64,000 nt of DNA from Martinezella lusitana (lineage in GTDB: Bacteria > Pseudomonadota > Alphaproteobacteria > Rhizobiales > Rhizobiaceae). The notes under the pieces are model-generated. The model was not told the DNA's origin, did no database searches, and worked only from the letters and a program-made list of their open reading frames with translations. The stretch lies in assembly GCF_014207095.1 (NCBI RefSeq), contig NZ_JACHBG010000005.1, forward strand, positions 124,001 to 188,000, read 5' to 3'. Below, one piece after another: positions 9,419 to 19,863 of this stretch (the stretch's first letter is position 1; the number at the start of each line of letters is the position of its first letter). Made by a program: the position numbers and the translations under genes.

Positions 9419-12400
9419 TCACTCCGCCGCCTGCGCATGCTGGCGATGATCGACGACTTCGTCCTCGTCATCCTCATCCGGCTTCGGCTGTTTCCAGGCG
9501 ATCAAGCGGTAGAACATCGGGATGAAGAAGGTGGCGATGAAGGTCGCCGCAAGCATCCCGCCGATGACGCCGGTGCCGATGGCATGACGGCTCGCCGAAC
9601 CCGCGCCGCTGCTGATGGCAAGAGGCACGACGCCGAGAATGAAGGCGAGCGAGGTCATCACGATCGGGCGGAAGCGCAGCCGCGCCGCCTCGAGCGCAGC
9701 CTCGGCCGCACCCATGCCTTCCTTGCGTTTCAGCACCGCGAACTCGACGATCAGGATGGCGTTCTTTGCCGCCAGGCCGATCAGCGTCACCATACCGATC
9801 TGGAAGTAGACGTCGTTGGTCAGCCCGCGCAGATAGGTGGCAAGCAACGCACCGAACAGCGCGAAGGGGATCGCGGTGATGACGGCGAGCGGCAGGCTCC
9901 ACTTTTCATACTGGGCAGCCAGGATCAGGAACACCATGATGATGCCGAAGACCATCGCCTGCGTACCCGCACCGCTGGTCTCCAGTTCCTGGTAGGCCGA
10001 GCCCGTCCAGGCGATCTGGAATCCTTCCGGCAAGCTTTCGGCCGCCACCTGCTGCATGGCCTTGATCGCATCGCCGGACGTATAGCCTGGCGCCGGATTG
10101 CCGGTGATCTTGGCGGCATTGAAGGCGTTGTAGCGTTCAAGCTGGTCCGGCCCGATGACGCGCGACACCTTGATCAGCGTGTCGAGCGGGATCATCTTGC
10201 CGCTGTCGGAGCGCACGAAGACCTGACGCAGATCCTCCGGCGATTCGCGGAAGGGTGCCTCCGACTGCAGGTTCACCTGGTAGTTACGGCCGTAGAGCGT
10301 GAAGTCGTTCACGTAGAGACTGCCGAAGGTCGCCTGCATGGCGTCGAAGACCGAGTTGATCGGCACGCCGAGCGCCTTGGCCTTCTCGCGGTCGAGATCG
10401 GCACGGAACTGCGGAACGTTGGTGTCGAGCGTCGTGCGCACACCTGCAAGCTCCGGCCGCTTGGAGGCTGCCGCCACCAGCTTCTGCGCCTGATCCGAAA
10501 GACCCGCAACGCCCTTGCCGCTGCGATCCTGAAGATAGACTTCGAAGCCGCCCGTGGTCGAAAGACCCATGATCGGCGGCGGATTGAAGGCGAGCACCAT
10601 GGCATCCTTGATGCCCATATTGGCGCCGATGATCGGGCCTGCGAGATTGCGGGCATCGAGTTTCGGCGTCTTGCGCTCGCTCCAGTCCTTCAGCGTCACG
10701 AAGGCGACGCCGGCGCTGCTCTTCAGGCCACCCGACAGAAGGTCGAAGCCGGAAACCGCAAAAACGTTTTCGACGCCCGGCAGCTTCTTGGTGTTGACCA
10801 GAGCCTCGTCCATGACGGCCTGCGTGCGCGTCAGCGAAGCAGCGGGCGGCAGGATGGCGATCTGGAACAATGCGCCCTGGTCTTCATCCGGCACCAGCGA
10901 TCCCGGAAGCGTGTAAAAGAGATAGCCGGTGACGCCGAGCAGGCCGGCAACCAGCACGCAGCCGATAATGACGCGCTTCAGGAAGAAGGCGACACCGGCC
11001 GCATAGCCTGCAGTCAACCGGTCGAAGGCGCGGTTGAAGATGCGGAACGGCAGGATCGGCTCATGATGGCCGGGCTTCAGGATCAGCGCGCAGAGTGCCG
11101 GCGTCAGCGTCAGCGCCACGATACCGGACAGGGTGACCGAGATCGCGATGGTGACGGCGAACTGCTTGTACATCTGGCCCGCCAGGCCGCCCATGAAGGA
11201 GACCGGGATGAACACGGCGCAGAGCACCAGCACGATGGCGATGACCGGACCAGTCACCTCGCCCATCGCCTTGATGGCAGCCTTTTTCGGCGACAGCTTC
11301 TCCGTCGCCATCAGTCGCTCGACGTTTTCGAGCACGACGATGGCGTCATCCACCACGATACCGATTGCCAGCACCAATCCGAACAACGTCAGAAGGTTGA
11401 TCGAGAAGCCGAGCAGATACATGCCGGCAAATGTGCCGACGATGGAGATCGGAACGGCGATGATCGGGATCAGCGTCGCCCGCCAGTTCTGCAGGAAGAC
11501 GAAGACGACGATGACGACGAGAAGGATCGCCTCGATGAGGGTGTGCACCACTTCCTCGATCGACACCTGGATGAACTTCGTCGTGTCGTAGGGAACCTCG
11601 TAGGCAACGCCGTGCGGGAACGACTTTTGCAACTCGTCGAGGCGCGACTTGAGTGCCGCCATCGTATTCAAGGCATTGGCGCCCGGCTGCAGGTAGACAG
11701 CGATCGGCACTGCCGGCGTGCCGTTGAGGCTGCTCTGTACCGAATAGCTCTTGGTGCCGAGTTCGATGCGCGCCACGTCCTTCAGCCTGAGCGTTGCCGC
11801 ATTGGCCGTCGAACGCAGGATGATTTCACCGAAGGCGTCGACATCGGGCAGGCGCCCTTGCGTCGTCACCGTATAGGTGAAGGCCTGCGGATTGTTGCTT
11901 GGCTGATCGCCGAAGCGGCCGGCCGCAAACTGGGAGTTCTGCTCCCGGATTGCGGTCGCGACGTCGCTCGGCGTCAGATTGTACTGCGCCAGCTTGTCCG
12001 GTCGCAGCCAGACACGCATCGAGTAGTCGACATCGCCGAGAAGATTGACGTCGCCAATGCCGGGAATGCGCTTGAGATCGTCGATGACGTTCAGAAGCGC
12101 ATAATTGCCGACATAGGTGCGGTCGTAGCGGCTATCGGTGGAATACATCGCCACGAAGCCGAGGATCGACGTCGAGCGCTTGGTGACCACGACGCCCAAT
12201 CGCGTCACGTCCTGCGGCAGCGTCGAGACCGCACGCTGAACGCGGTTGTTGACGTTGATCGCCGCCTGGTCCGGATCCGTGCCCAGCGCGAAGGTCACGG
12301 TGATCTGCATCGCGCCGCTGTTGGAGTTCGTCGACTGCATGTAGAGCATGTTTTCGACGCCGTTGATCTGCTGCTCCAGCGGAGCGGCAACGGTCTGCGC

Positions 12401-12577
12401 GACCGTCTCGGCGCTGGCGCCGGGATAGGTGGCGGTGACCACCACCTGCGGCGGCGTCAGCTCGGGATATTGCGCGATCGGCAGGATGCGCAGGCAGACA
12501 GCGCCCGCCAGCAGGATGACGATCGAGATCACCGCCGCGAAAACCGGGCGGTCGATAAAGAATCGGTTACCTAGCAT
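9419..12577 (-). CDS. RND multidrug efflux permease (HAE1 family)
   Basis: This 1052-residue inner-membrane proton/drug antiporter is of AcrB/MexB type. It has the usual length and begins [19 protein letters not shown]. The proton-relay aspartates are visible in [14 protein letters not shown] and the matching lysine in [13 protein letters not shown]. Two large periplasmic loops with duplicated topology are present. The start overlaps the adaptor stop (TGATG), so the two are translated together. No outer-membrane channel gene lies beside it, so a TolC-like partner encoded elsewhere is expected. The best known relatives are the Agrobacterium AmeB and Brucella BepE pumps; which one it matches best I cannot say. 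Confidence 0.95.
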   Translation of the reverse strand: MLGNRFFIDRPVFAAVISIVILLAGAVCLRILPIAQYPELTPPQVVVTATYPGASAETVAQTVAAPLEQQINGVENMLYMQSTNSNSGAMQITVTFALGTDPDQAAINVNNRVQRAVSTLPQDVTRLGVVVTKRSTSILGFVAMYSTDSRYDRTYVGNYALLNVIDDLKRIPGIGDVNLLGDVDYSMRVWLRPDKLAQYNLTPSDVATAIREQNSQFAAGRFGDQPSNNPQAFTYTVTTQGRLPDVDAFGEIILRSTANAATLRLKDVARIELGTKSYSVQSSLNGTPAVPIAVYLQPGANALNTMAALKSRLDELQKSFPHGVAYEVPYDTTKFIQVSIEEVVHTLIEAILLVVIVVFVFLQNWRATLIPIIAVPISIVGTFAGMYLLGFSINLLTLFGLVLAIGIVVDDAIVVLENVERLMATEKLSPKKAAIKAMGEVTGPVIAIVLVLCAVFIPVSFMGGLAGQMYKQFAVTIAISVTLSGIVALTLTPALCALILKPGHHEPILPFRIFNRAFDRLTAGYAAGVAFFLKRVIIGCVLVAGLLGVTGYLFYTLPGSLVPDEDQGALFQIAILPPAASLTRTQAVMDEALVNTKKLPGVENVFAVSGFDLLSGGLKSSAGVAFVTLKDWSERKTPKLDARNLAGPIIGANMGIKDAMVLAFNPPPIMGLSTTGGFEVYLQDRSGKGVAGLSDQAQKLVAAASKRPELAGVRTTLDTNVPQFRADLDREKAKALGVPINSVFDAMQATFGSLYVNDFTLYGRNYQVNLQSEAPFRESPEDLRQVFVRSDSGKMIPLDTLIKVSRVIGPDQLERYNAFNAAKITGNPAPGYTSGDAIKAMQQVAAESLPEGFQIAWTGSAYQELETSGAGTQAMVFGIIMVFLILAAQYEKWSLPLAVITAIPFALFGALLATYLRGLTNDVYFQIGMVTLIGLAAKNAILIVEFAVLKRKEGMGAAEAALEAARLRFRPIVMTSLAFILGVVPLAISSGAGSASRHAIGTGVIGGMLAATFIATFFIPMFYRLIAWKQPKPDEDDEDEVVDHRQHAQAAE

Positions 12578-13746
12578 CAGTTCTGCACCACCTTTTTCGC
12601 GTCCTTGGGCGTAGCGTCCGCCGTCGCCTGCACCGGTGCGCCGGGGCGTACCTTAATGATGCCTTCGATGATCAGCTTGTCGCCAGCCTTGAGGCCTGAC
12701 AGCACCAGCCAGCTGTTGCCGATCTTCTGACCGAGCGTTACCGGGTTGATGTGAGCTTTGCCCTCCTGGTCGATCGTATAGACGAACTGGCCTTGAGGGC
12801 TCTGCATCAGCGCCACTTCCGGGATGGTGATGGCGTTGTCGAGTGAAACGCCGGTCACCCGCGCACGAACGAACTGGCCGGGCAACAGCCGGCGGCTGGA
12901 ATTGTCGACCACGGCGCGCGCCTGCAACGTCCCCGTCGACACGTCGATGGTGGAGGAAGTGAAGTCGACGGCGCCGTCATGATCGTAAGTCGTGCCGTCA
13001 CCGAAGGAGATCTTGACGCCCAGGTTGGGCGCCTCTCCCTTGGCCTTCTTCATGTCGATCAGGCGGCGCACTTCCGCAGCCTCTGAATCCGAGAAGGAGA
13101 AGTTGACGTAGACGGGATCGAGTTGCGTGATGCTGGTGAGCAGGCCGCTATCGCCGGTCGTGCCGATCAAGCTGCCTTCGGAAACCTGCTCCAGGCTGGT
13201 AATGCCGCCAACGGGCGCCGTGACCTTGGTATAGTCGAGATTGAGCTGCGCCGTCTGAACCTGCGCCTGCGCTGCCGCAACTGCGGCTTCCGCCAGCTGA
13301 CGCGTCGAAATCGCGTCGTCGCGAGCCTTCTGCGTCGCGGCGTTCTGCCCGAAGAGATTGATATTGCGCTTTTCTTCGCGCTGCGCCTGCTCAAGCTGAG
13401 CCTGTGCCTGCTGGAGCTGTGCCTTTGCCTGGGCAAGCGTGGCCTGGTAGGACGCCGGATCGATCAGGAAGAGCACGTCGCCGGCCTTCACCTCGGCGCC
13501 TTCGACAAAGTTCCTCTTCAACAGGATACCGCCGACACGAGCGCGCACATCGACTTGCCTAAAGGCAGAGATGCGGGCAGCATATTCATAGGAGAGCGCC
13601 ACGGCCTGGGGCTTGACCTCGATAGCCGTCACCTGTGGCGGCGGCATCTGACCGGCTTGCTGCGCCAGGGAGGAAGTTGCGCCGAAAAAGAGCAGTCCGG
13701 CGGCAACGAGACCGTTGCGCAGAAGGGAGGATTTATACGTCGTCAT
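12577..13746 (-). CDS. RND efflux periplasmic adaptor subunit
   Basis: This 389-residue membrane fusion protein links the RND permease to an outer-membrane channel. It has a signal peptide ([28 protein letters not shown]) without a lipobox cysteine. A lipoyl half-motif ([30 protein letters not shown]) follows, then a Gln/Ala-rich coiled-coil hairpin ([16 protein letters not shown]), and beta-barrel segments to the end. The start at MTTYK is preferred because an earlier in-frame ATG would place the AcrR-like operator inside the reading frame. It is the first gene of the pump operon. Confidence 0.93.
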   Translation of the reverse strand: MTTYKSSLLRNGLVAAGLLFFGATSSLAQQAGQMPPPQVTAIEVKPQAVALSYEYAARISAFRQVDVRARVGGILLKRNFVEGAEVKAGDVLFLIDPASYQATLAQAKAQLQQAQAQLEQAQREEKRNINLFGQNAATQKARDDAISTRQLAEAAVAAAQAQVQTAQLNLDYTKVTAPVGGITSLEQVSEGSLIGTTGDSGLLTSITQLDPVYVNFSFSDSEAAEVRRLIDMKKAKGEAPNLGVKISFGDGTTYDHDGAVDFTSSTIDVSTGTLQARAVVDNSSRRLLPGQFVRARVTGVSLDNAITIPEVALMQSPQGQFVYTIDQEGKAHINPVTLGQKIGNSWLVLSGLKAGDKLIIEGIIKVRPGAPVQATADATPKDAKKVVQN

Positions 13747-13790
13747 GGAAAAATCACCGTGAGATTCGACATTTTTATTGCAGCGCAATA

Positions 13791-13814
13791 TACAAACATT
13801 CATGAATGATTGTA
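13791..13814. promoter_or_regulatory. AcrR-type operator palindrome
   Basis: This is a 24-bp inverted repeat. Its left half TACAAACATTCA and right half TGAATGATTGTA match at 11 of 12 positions, with a perfect ATTCATGAAT core. The layout closely resembles the E. coli AcrR site (TACATACATT...). It lies between the efflux operon and its divergent TetR gene, 45 bases before the adaptor start. Confidence 0.75.
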
Positions 13815-13943
13815 AATATCAAATCGACGCGGCTTTTATGGCTCATATCCGGACCCCCCGTGGTTTCGGATATTGAGATGTAAAATCAGACATATGAGCG
13901 AGACGATATGCCCCACCGTCTCACAGAAACTTCGAGGAGGAGC

Positions 13944-14558
13944 ATGCGAAGAACAAAAGAAGATGCTGCCAAGACCCGAGAGGAGGTCCTGGCGGCCGCC
14001 GCCGACATTTTCTATGAAAACGGTGTCAGCGGCTCCAGCCTCGAAAAGATCGCGCAACGCGCCGGCGTAACGCGCGGTGCGATCTATTGGCATTTCAAGG
14101 ACAAGGCCGAGGTCCTGACGGCGCTGCACAGCGAAATCCGCCTGCCGCAGGAAACCATCGTTGACTATGCAATCGAGCATGGTCACGACGATCCGCTCGG
14201 GTTGATCGAGCAGGGCACGGTCCAGGTTCTGGAGAATCTCGCCAAGGACGAACATCTGCAGCAGGTCTTCGCCATCATGATTCTCGGCTGCGAGTTCACC
14301 AAACATCGCTCCGACGCCGCTCAGAGAATCGTCACCGCCAATCAGCAAATGTTCGGCAAGCTGGAGCGATTGATCGAGATGGCCGACCAAAAAAAGACGC
14401 TAGCGCCGCTATGGACGCCCGATGCTGCTGCCCGCGCTATTCAGTGTTCCATGAACGGTCTGCTTGCCGAATGGCTCCGCTCAAGCAAGTCTTTCCCTCT
14501 GGTCGATATAGGCGAGCGACTGATCCGCAGCCTGGTCGGCTCCATGCGGCTAAGGTGA
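13944..14558 (+). CDS. TetR/AcrR repressor of the efflux pump
   Basis: This 204-residue regulator has an N-terminal helix-turn-helix (IFYENGVSGSSLEKIAQRAGVTRGAIYWHFKDKAEV) and an AcrR-type helical ligand domain. GAGGAGG directly before ATG 13944 fixes the start; the ORF can be opened 12 codons earlier without a ribosome site. It is divergent from the efflux operon with the AcrR-like operator between, so it is the likely local repressor of both. It resembles AmeR/BepR-type repressors. Confidence 0.9.
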   Translation: MRRTKEDAAKTREEVLAAAADIFYENGVSGSSLEKIAQRAGVTRGAIYWHFKDKAEVLTALHSEIRLPQETIVDYAIEHGHDDPLGLIEQGTVQVLENLAKDEHLQQVFAIMILGCEFTKHRSDAAQRIVTANQQMFGKLERLIEMADQKKTLAPLWTPDAAARAIQCSMNGLLAEWLRSSKSFPLVDIGERLIRSLVGSMRLR

Positions 14559-14566
14559 TCCAGCGG

Positions 14567-15037
14567 CTAGCCGCCCGCGTGCCGCATGGCCTCGGCCAGC
14601 GAGATGTCCGACTTGATCTCCCGCGTCGACATCGACGTCACGGTGTGCCGCACGCCGGGAAGTCTATTGAGTTCTTGCCGCAATAGCCGGTCGAGCGCCG
14701 CCATGTCGGTCGCCAGAATATGCAGGAGATAATCCGCCTCGCCCGTCGTCGCATGACAGCGCCAGATGAGCGGATGACGACGTACGGCGGCCTCAAAGGC
14801 ATCGAAGCGCTCGACGTCGATCGACACCTGCACGAATGCCTCGAGGCCGAAGCCGAGCCGCGGCGGATCTAGAAGCGCCCTGTACCCTCTGATCACGCCT
14901 GCCTCCTCTAGCGCCTTCACCCGTTTCCAGCACGGCGTCTTGCTGAGCCCCACGAGATCGGCAAGCGCCGCAAACGAGATGCGGGCATCGGCCTCCAGCG
15001 CGGCAATGATCTTGTGATCGAGCGCATCCAACTCCAT
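14567..15037 (-). CDS. Lrp/AsnC family regulator
   Basis: This 156-residue protein has an N-terminal helix-turn-helix (LDHKIIAALEADARISFAALADLVGLSKTPCWKRVKALEEAG) and a C-terminal RAM amino-acid-binding domain (CHATTGEADYLLHILATDM). The start MELDALDH has GGAGAGAACG in front; MERT four codons earlier is possible. It converges on the TetR gene with an 8-base gap. It is divergent from the dioxygenase-like gene at 15186, which it probably controls, much as Lrp-type KynR controls kynurenine genes in Pseudomonas. Confidence 0.9.
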   Translation of the reverse strand: MELDALDHKIIAALEADARISFAALADLVGLSKTPCWKRVKALEEAGVIRGYRALLDPPRLGFGLEAFVQVSIDVERFDAFEAAVRRHPLIWRCHATTGEADYLLHILATDMAALDRLLRQELNRLPGVRHTVTSMSTREIKSDISLAEAMRHAGG

Positions 15038-15185
15038 CGTTCTCTCCATTTTCCCTACAAGAGACGATCGTGCTCCCGTTCTGCAATTATGAATGACAAA
15101 TAGGAACAATGTTCAAGGCAAATTGCTTATCCTTGGTAAAGGCAAACATGCTTGTCGGCCAAAGGCTGGAACAAAGGGAACGAAG

Positions 15186-15935
15186 ATGCAGAAGCAAGAC
15201 TATTACGCCCGCATCGAGGCGCCTGACATGCTCGACTACGGCGTCTATCTGCAATGCGACAAACTCCTCGCCTGTCAGAAGCCGTTGAACGGCATGGTCA
15301 ACGGCGACGAACTGCAATTCCAGATCGTTCATCAGGTGGAAGAACTCTGGATGAAGCTGATGGCCTATTCGCTGGTCGATGTCATCGGCTTCATGGAAGA
15401 GCGCAACACCCACCGCGTCGTGACCCTGATGGGCCGCGTGCACAAGATCATGCGCATGATGACGACCCAGCTCGATCTTCTGGAAACCATGTCGCCGAAG
15501 GAATATCAGCAGATCCGCCTGCAGCTCGGCAACGGCAGCGGCCAGGAATCGCCGGGCTTCAAGTTCCTGCTGCGCATGCCGCCCGATCTCTGGCACGCCT
15601 TCAAGGCGAATTACCTCGATGCGCCCGGCCTGACGATAACAGATATCTATGATGGCAAATACGATCATGGCGACAGCTATGTCGTCGCCGAAGCGCTGGT
15701 GGAATATGACGAGCTGTTTCAAAAATTCCGCGCCAACCACATGTATCTGATCCAGCGTTCCATCGGGCTCGGCTCGAAATCCCTGAAGGGACGCCCGGTC
15801 GAGCTGCTGCAGGCAGGCGCCCGCCACCGCTTCTTCCCCGAACTCTGGGATATTCGCCACGAAATGACCGACAGTTGGGGCGGCCAATATGGCGTGGTGC
15901 GCGATTCCATTTCGAAGCACGACGCCGCCGAATAG
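15186..15935 (+). CDS. Tryptophan 2,3-dioxygenase-like heme protein
   Basis: The 249-residue protein matches the tryptophan dioxygenase fold. FQIVHQVEELWMKL corresponds to the active-site histidine helix, and FRANHMYLIQRSIG carries the histidine expected as axial heme ligand. However, the GTGGSSG loop that binds the substrate ammonium in true TDO is absent; here the matching region reads LGSKSLKGRPVELL. The SGFQS block is replaced by SGQESPGF. It may therefore act on a related indole or aromatic substrate. The start at MQKQDYYA is preceded by GGGAACGA. No other kynurenine gene is nearby; a divergent Lrp regulator is. Confidence 0.75.
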   Translation: MQKQDYYARIEAPDMLDYGVYLQCDKLLACQKPLNGMVNGDELQFQIVHQVEELWMKLMAYSLVDVIGFMEERNTHRVVTLMGRVHKIMRMMTTQLDLLETMSPKEYQQIRLQLGNGSGQESPGFKFLLRMPPDLWHAFKANYLDAPGLTITDIYDGKYDHGDSYVVAEALVEYDELFQKFRANHMYLIQRSIGLGSKSLKGRPVELLQAGARHRFFPELWDIRHEMTDSWGGQYGVVRDSISKHDAAE

Positions 15936-15950
15936 GCACTGACCGGGTAC

Positions 15951-15986
15951 AGCTTTCCGTTGCCTCGTTCGAGGTAACGGAAAGCT
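15951..15986 (+). terminator. Long hairpin terminator after the dioxygenase gene
   Basis: A 17-bp stem (15951-15967 with 15970-15986) has a two-base loop and only one G-T wobble. It begins AGCTTTCCGTT and ends AACGGAAAGCT. It lies 16 bases after the stop codon and is followed by TCTGTTATAT, a weak T tract. Confidence 0.7.
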
Positions 15987-16362
15987 TCTGTTATATGGCG
16001 GCAACCCCGCCACCGGCGTCCGCGCGATAGGCGCGATGACGTCCTCAGGCGGTACCAACTCCTGCCAGCCGAGCTCATCGCCGCTCTCAGGCCACCACTC
16101 CCCCTGCCCATTCCAGCAGCATTCTCCCTTGATCGCAGCCGCGCATCGGGACGTTCACGTGTTCCCGTTCACCTCCGGTATCACCCGACGCAATCGAATG
16201 CGGAGATCCACGGAACGCCGTCATTCTCATCGCCAGGAAATGCGGCCAGCCCGGTGATTTTTCATTTAAAAAGCAAGAACCAAATAATATAGCATATTGC
16301 ATAAATCTATTATCATGCGTAACTCTTTAGCCAGTTCACACATCGATTCTCCCGGAGACGTC
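15987..16362. other. Intergenic region upstream of mntH
   Basis: About 375 bases have no convincing gene. The last 100 bases before mntH are A/T-rich (around 16260-16315) and probably contain its promoter. I looked for a manganese-responsive operator; ATAGCATATTGCATA near 16290 is only loosely symmetric and I do not claim it. Confidence 0.4.
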
Positions 16363-17721
16363 ATGACACCAATGCAGGAAGCCGCCGCGCAGGAACGCGC
16401 ATGGAAATTCGCCGATGCCGGGGACAGCGTTCGCCCCAGCCTTCCTGAGGTCAACGCCACGATTAGAGTGCCGCATGGCGGCAGCTGGATACGGCGTCTG
16501 CTCGCCTTCATCGGACCGGGCTACATGATCTCCGTCGGCTATATGGATCCCGGCAATTGGGCGACGGACCTCGCGGGCGGCGCGCAGTTCGGCTACACGC
16601 TTCTTGCCGTCATCATGCTCTCCAACCTGATGGCGATCCTGTTGCAGGCGCTGTCGGCAAGGCTCGGCATCGTCACCGGCCGCGATCTCGCCCAGGCTTG
16701 CCGCGATCATTATCCGCGGCCGGTCAATCTGGCTCTCTGGTTTGTCTGCGAACTCGCGATCATCGCCTGTGACCTTGCCGAGGTCATCGGCACGGCGATC
16801 GCCCTGCAACTGCTCTTCGGAATTCCGCTGATAGCCGGCGCGCTCATCACCGCGCTCGACACCTTCCTGCTGCTGCTTTTGATGAACAAGGGCTTTCGCT
16901 ATCTCGAAGCCTTCGTGATTGCGCTGCTGATCGTCATCGCCACCTGCTTTGCCGTGCAGATCGCCGCTGCCGCGCCGCCGGTCGCCGCCATTCTCGACGG
17001 CTTCATCCCTTCTCCTGAGATCGTCGCCAATCCCGCGATGCTCTACATCGCCATGGGCATCATCGGCGCGACCGTCATGCCGCATAACCTCTACCTGCAT
17101 TCCTCGATCGTGCAGACCCGCGCCTACAAGCGCAACGACGAAGGCCGCCGCGACGCCATCAAATGGGCGACGATCGACAGCACTGTGGCGCTGATGCTGG
17201 CGCTCTTCGTCAACGCCGCGATCCTGATCGTTGCGGCCGCAGCCTTCCACAATAGCGGCCACTCCGATGTCGCCGAAATCGACCAGGCCTACGAGCTGCT
17301 TTCGCCGCTGCTCGGCCTCGGCATCGCCTCCACCCTCTTTGCGATCGCGCTACTCGCATCCGGCCTCAATTCGACCGTAACTGCGACGCTCGCGGGCCAG
17401 ATTGTGATGGAAGGCTTCCTCCGCCTGCGCATTCCGCACTGGGCAAGACGACTTTTAACGCGCGGTCTTGCAATTATTCCGGTTGTATTTGTGACTGCAA
17501 TTTACGGTGAAAAGGGCACGGCGAATCTACTCGTTCTCAGCCAGGTGATCTTGTCCATGCAACTGCCCTTCGCAGTCATTCCGCTCGTCCAGTTCGTGAC
17601 GAATCGCGACAAAATGGGCAGTTTCGTCGTCTCCAGGGGCGTTGCAGTCCTCTCCTGGCTGGTTGCGGCAATCATCCTTGCGCTGAACTTCAAGCTGCTC
17701 TACGACACCATCTTCAGTTGA
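16363..17721 (+). CDS. mntH: Nramp-family manganese transporter
   Basis: This 452-residue inner-membrane proton-coupled divalent metal importer shows the family signatures DPGNWATD in helix 1 and [10 protein letters not shown] in helix 6, which hold the metal-binding Asp, Asn and Met. About eleven hydrophobic segments are visible. The start at MTPMQEAAA is chosen for the CGGAGACG ribosome site directly before it; ATGs at 16297 and 16315 give longer N-termini but have no such site. It is monocistronic as far as can be seen. Confidence 0.92.
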   Translation: MTPMQEAAAQERAWKFADAGDSVRPSLPEVNATIRVPHGGSWIRRLLAFIGPGYMISVGYMDPGNWATDLAGGAQFGYTLLAVIMLSNLMAILLQALSARLGIVTGRDLAQACRDHYPRPVNLALWFVCELAIIACDLAEVIGTAIALQLLFGIPLIAGALITALDTFLLLLLMNKGFRYLEAFVIALLIVIATCFAVQIAAAAPPVAAILDGFIPSPEIVANPAMLYIAMGIIGATVMPHNLYLHSSIVQTRAYKRNDEGRRDAIKWATIDSTVALMLALFVNAAILIVAAAAFHNSGHSDVAEIDQAYELLSPLLGLGIASTLFAIALLASGLNSTVTATLAGQIVMEGFLRLRIPHWARRLLTRGLAIIPVVFVTAIYGEKGTANLLVLSQVILSMQLPFAVIPLVQFVTNRDKMGSFVVSRGVAVLSWLVAAIILALNFKLLYDTIFS

Positions 17722-17853
17722 CGAATCACTAGGAACGCGCGAATCTGGACCTGTGGACGATCACGGCAATTAACAGACTCGTAATATTTGCCTAGATTTT
17801 GCCATCATTTGCCCTAGTTTGGGCCCACCGCAATCTGCAGGGTTCCTCACTTC

Positions 17854-19689
17854 ATGGCCGAAAGTCCATTGCGCGTTCAATTTCCTGCAGAAGCTGCGAT
17901 TCAGGCGCGGCCTCATCACGATTTTCATATCCCTTTTCTGCCTCGTTCCGCGCATCTGCGCCATCTGATTGCCATCGGTTTGGCGGGCACCGCATCCTGC
18001 GGCCTGCTTGCCACCGTGCTCTATCCGCTCTTGGCGCGTCATGGGATCGAACAGGCGGTGCCCGTGCGCGCGGCCCAGCTGGTGCAGTCTCAACCCGCAA
18101 TGCACAAAAGCACCCGGCTCGCCGCCAAGCAGCGTTTCGATGGTGCGCGCTTCGCGCAGGTCGCGGAGAAGGTCTCGAGCGGCGAAACCCGCATCTTCAC
18201 CTATCACCGCACGACCCTGGTGTTTAAGTCCGACGACTCCACAAACGCGCGCGCCAGCGCCGGCCCCATCAATGCGTCCTACGACCAGGAGCGCCCTCGG
18301 GAGATCGCCTTCGCTCCGACGTCGCTGTCGGATATGCGCCACGGCATCTATCCGCAAGCCACGCATTACGACGCGGTGCGCCGCTCACGCTTCCCGGTTC
18401 GCGGCGTGCCGCTGAACGTCAGCGTTTCTCGGGCAACGACCGGAGAGCCAGGCCGCGAATTCCGCCGACTGGTCTCCATGCCGAAGGACAAGCAGGACCT
18501 TCAGGATATTCTCGCATCTGCCGGTTTGGGCAGCGATGCCGGTGACGAGCTGCAGCGCGCGCTCGAAACCGATGCTATTTCCCCCGGCGACAGCCTGGAA
18601 CTGCTACTGGAGAAGAAGAGCCCCGGCGCTCGACCCAAGCTGGTCATGGCTCGCCTGAGCGGCGACAAAACGCCGGAACGGGTCGTTGCCCGCGACGACG
18701 CGGACAGCTTCGTTCCGATGGCCAATGACCGGCTGTTTTCGACGCTCTATAGCGAAAGCCAGGCCGACACGCCGGCATCTTCGGAAATCGCCGCCGTCGA
18801 CCTCAAGAATATCGACGATAGCGATGAAGCAACGGTCACCGCCAAGCTTGAGAGAGCGGGGCTGACCAAGGAATGCGCTTCGCAGCTCGTCAAGCTCGCC
18901 AAAGCCAAGGGCATTTCCCTTACCAGCATCGAAGACGCACCCGACAGCGTCGACCTGCTCTTCCGCAAGGCGGAGGATGGCAAGAGCGAATTGATGTTCA
19001 TCGAATTCCATGCCGATGGCGACACGCACCGCTTCTATCTGCATAAGAATGGTGGCGAAGGCCCCTCGGAATTTTATGACGAAGGCGGCCATTCGATCGC
19101 CAAATCGTTGGTACATCGCCCCGTGCCGAACGGTACGCTTGGCGATGGCTTTGCCTGGCGCGTCCACCCCATTCTCGGCGTGAAGAAATTCCACAACGGC
19201 GTGGACTTCCGCGCGCCGATGGGCAGCCCGATCCAGGCCGCCGGCGACGGCATCGTCGAAAAGATCTCCTGGGAAACCGGCTACGGCAAATATGTCCGCA
19301 TTCGCCACGATGGCGGCTACGAGACCACCTATGCCCATATTTCGGCAACGCCGTCGGATCTGCGCGTCGGTCAGCGCGTCACCCAGGGCCAGGTCATCGC
19401 CTATGTTGGCTCAACCGGCTATTCGACAGGTCCGCACCTCTACTACGAACTGCGCGTCAACGGCCGGTATGAAAACCCGCTGACGGCGCAACTGCCGGCC
19501 GGCACCAATCTGACCGGCAAGTCGCTCGACAGCCTGCGCTCGCAGGTCAGCCACGTCGAAAATATCATGAGCTATCTCGATGTTCCCGCGGCGCGTAGCG
19601 CTCCGTCGCAGCCCTTTGCTAGCTTCGGACAAGGGTCAAGCCTAGGCCCGAGTTTCGGACCGAACCACTTCGGCGCCTCGTCGCCGTAA
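17854..19689 (+). CDS. M23 family peptidase-like envelope protein
   Basis: This 611-residue protein has a cytoplasmic start, one membrane segment (about residues 38-60: LIAIGLAGTASCGLLATVLYPLL) and a long periplasmic region. The C-terminal LytM/M23 domain occupies about residues 425-555. The first zinc motif is intact (H447 and D451 in HNGVDF). The second motif, normally HxH, reads H528-L-Y530 (GPHLYYEL), so the usual second histidine ligand is a tyrosine. It could be a weakened hydrolase or an activator of amidases like EnvC. It stands alone between mntH and a TetR gene. Confidence 0.88.
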   Translation: MAESPLRVQFPAEAAIQARPHHDFHIPFLPRSAHLRHLIAIGLAGTASCGLLATVLYPLLARHGIEQAVPVRAAQLVQSQPAMHKSTRLAAKQRFDGARFAQVAEKVSSGETRIFTYHRTTLVFKSDDSTNARASAGPINASYDQERPREIAFAPTSLSDMRHGIYPQATHYDAVRRSRFPVRGVPLNVSVSRATTGEPGREFRRLVSMPKDKQDLQDILASAGLGSDAGDELQRALETDAISPGDSLELLLEKKSPGARPKLVMARLSGDKTPERVVARDDADSFVPMANDRLFSTLYSESQADTPASSEIAAVDLKNIDDSDEATVTAKLERAGLTKECASQLVKLAKAKGISLTSIEDAPDSVDLLFRKAEDGKSELMFIEFHADGDTHRFYLHKNGGEGPSEFYDEGGHSIAKSLVHRPVPNGTLGDGFAWRVHPILGVKKFHNGVDFRAPMGSPIQAAGDGIVEKISWETGYGKYVRIRHDGGYETTYAHISATPSDLRVGQRVTQGQVIAYVGSTGYSTGPHLYYELRVNGRYENPLTAQLPAGTNLTGKSLDSLRSQVSHVENIMSYLDVPAARSAPSQPFASFGQGSSLGPSFGPNHFGASSP

Positions 19690-19863
19690 GGCTGCTTAGA
19701 ACCTCTGTCCATATATGCGCATCCCTCACCCGCACAGGCGGCAATGGCGCCTCGATGCCGAATGCGGTAACACTCCTCCGGTAGGGACAGAGAGAAGGTG
19801 CCGTCGCCTGCCATGTGGCGGGTTGCCGGATATATTCATGCGGGAGCCCGCAAGGAGCAGAGA

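Noticed and set aside
9365..12574. A 1069-codon open frame on the plus strand
   Set aside because: It is the antisense of the RND permease gene. It is rich in Arg, His, Asp and Gly with no family motif, as expected of GC-rich shadow frames.
16280..16320. A possible manganese-responsive operator before mntH
   Set aside because: ATAGCATATTGCATA is only loosely symmetric and I could not match it to a site I know with confidence.
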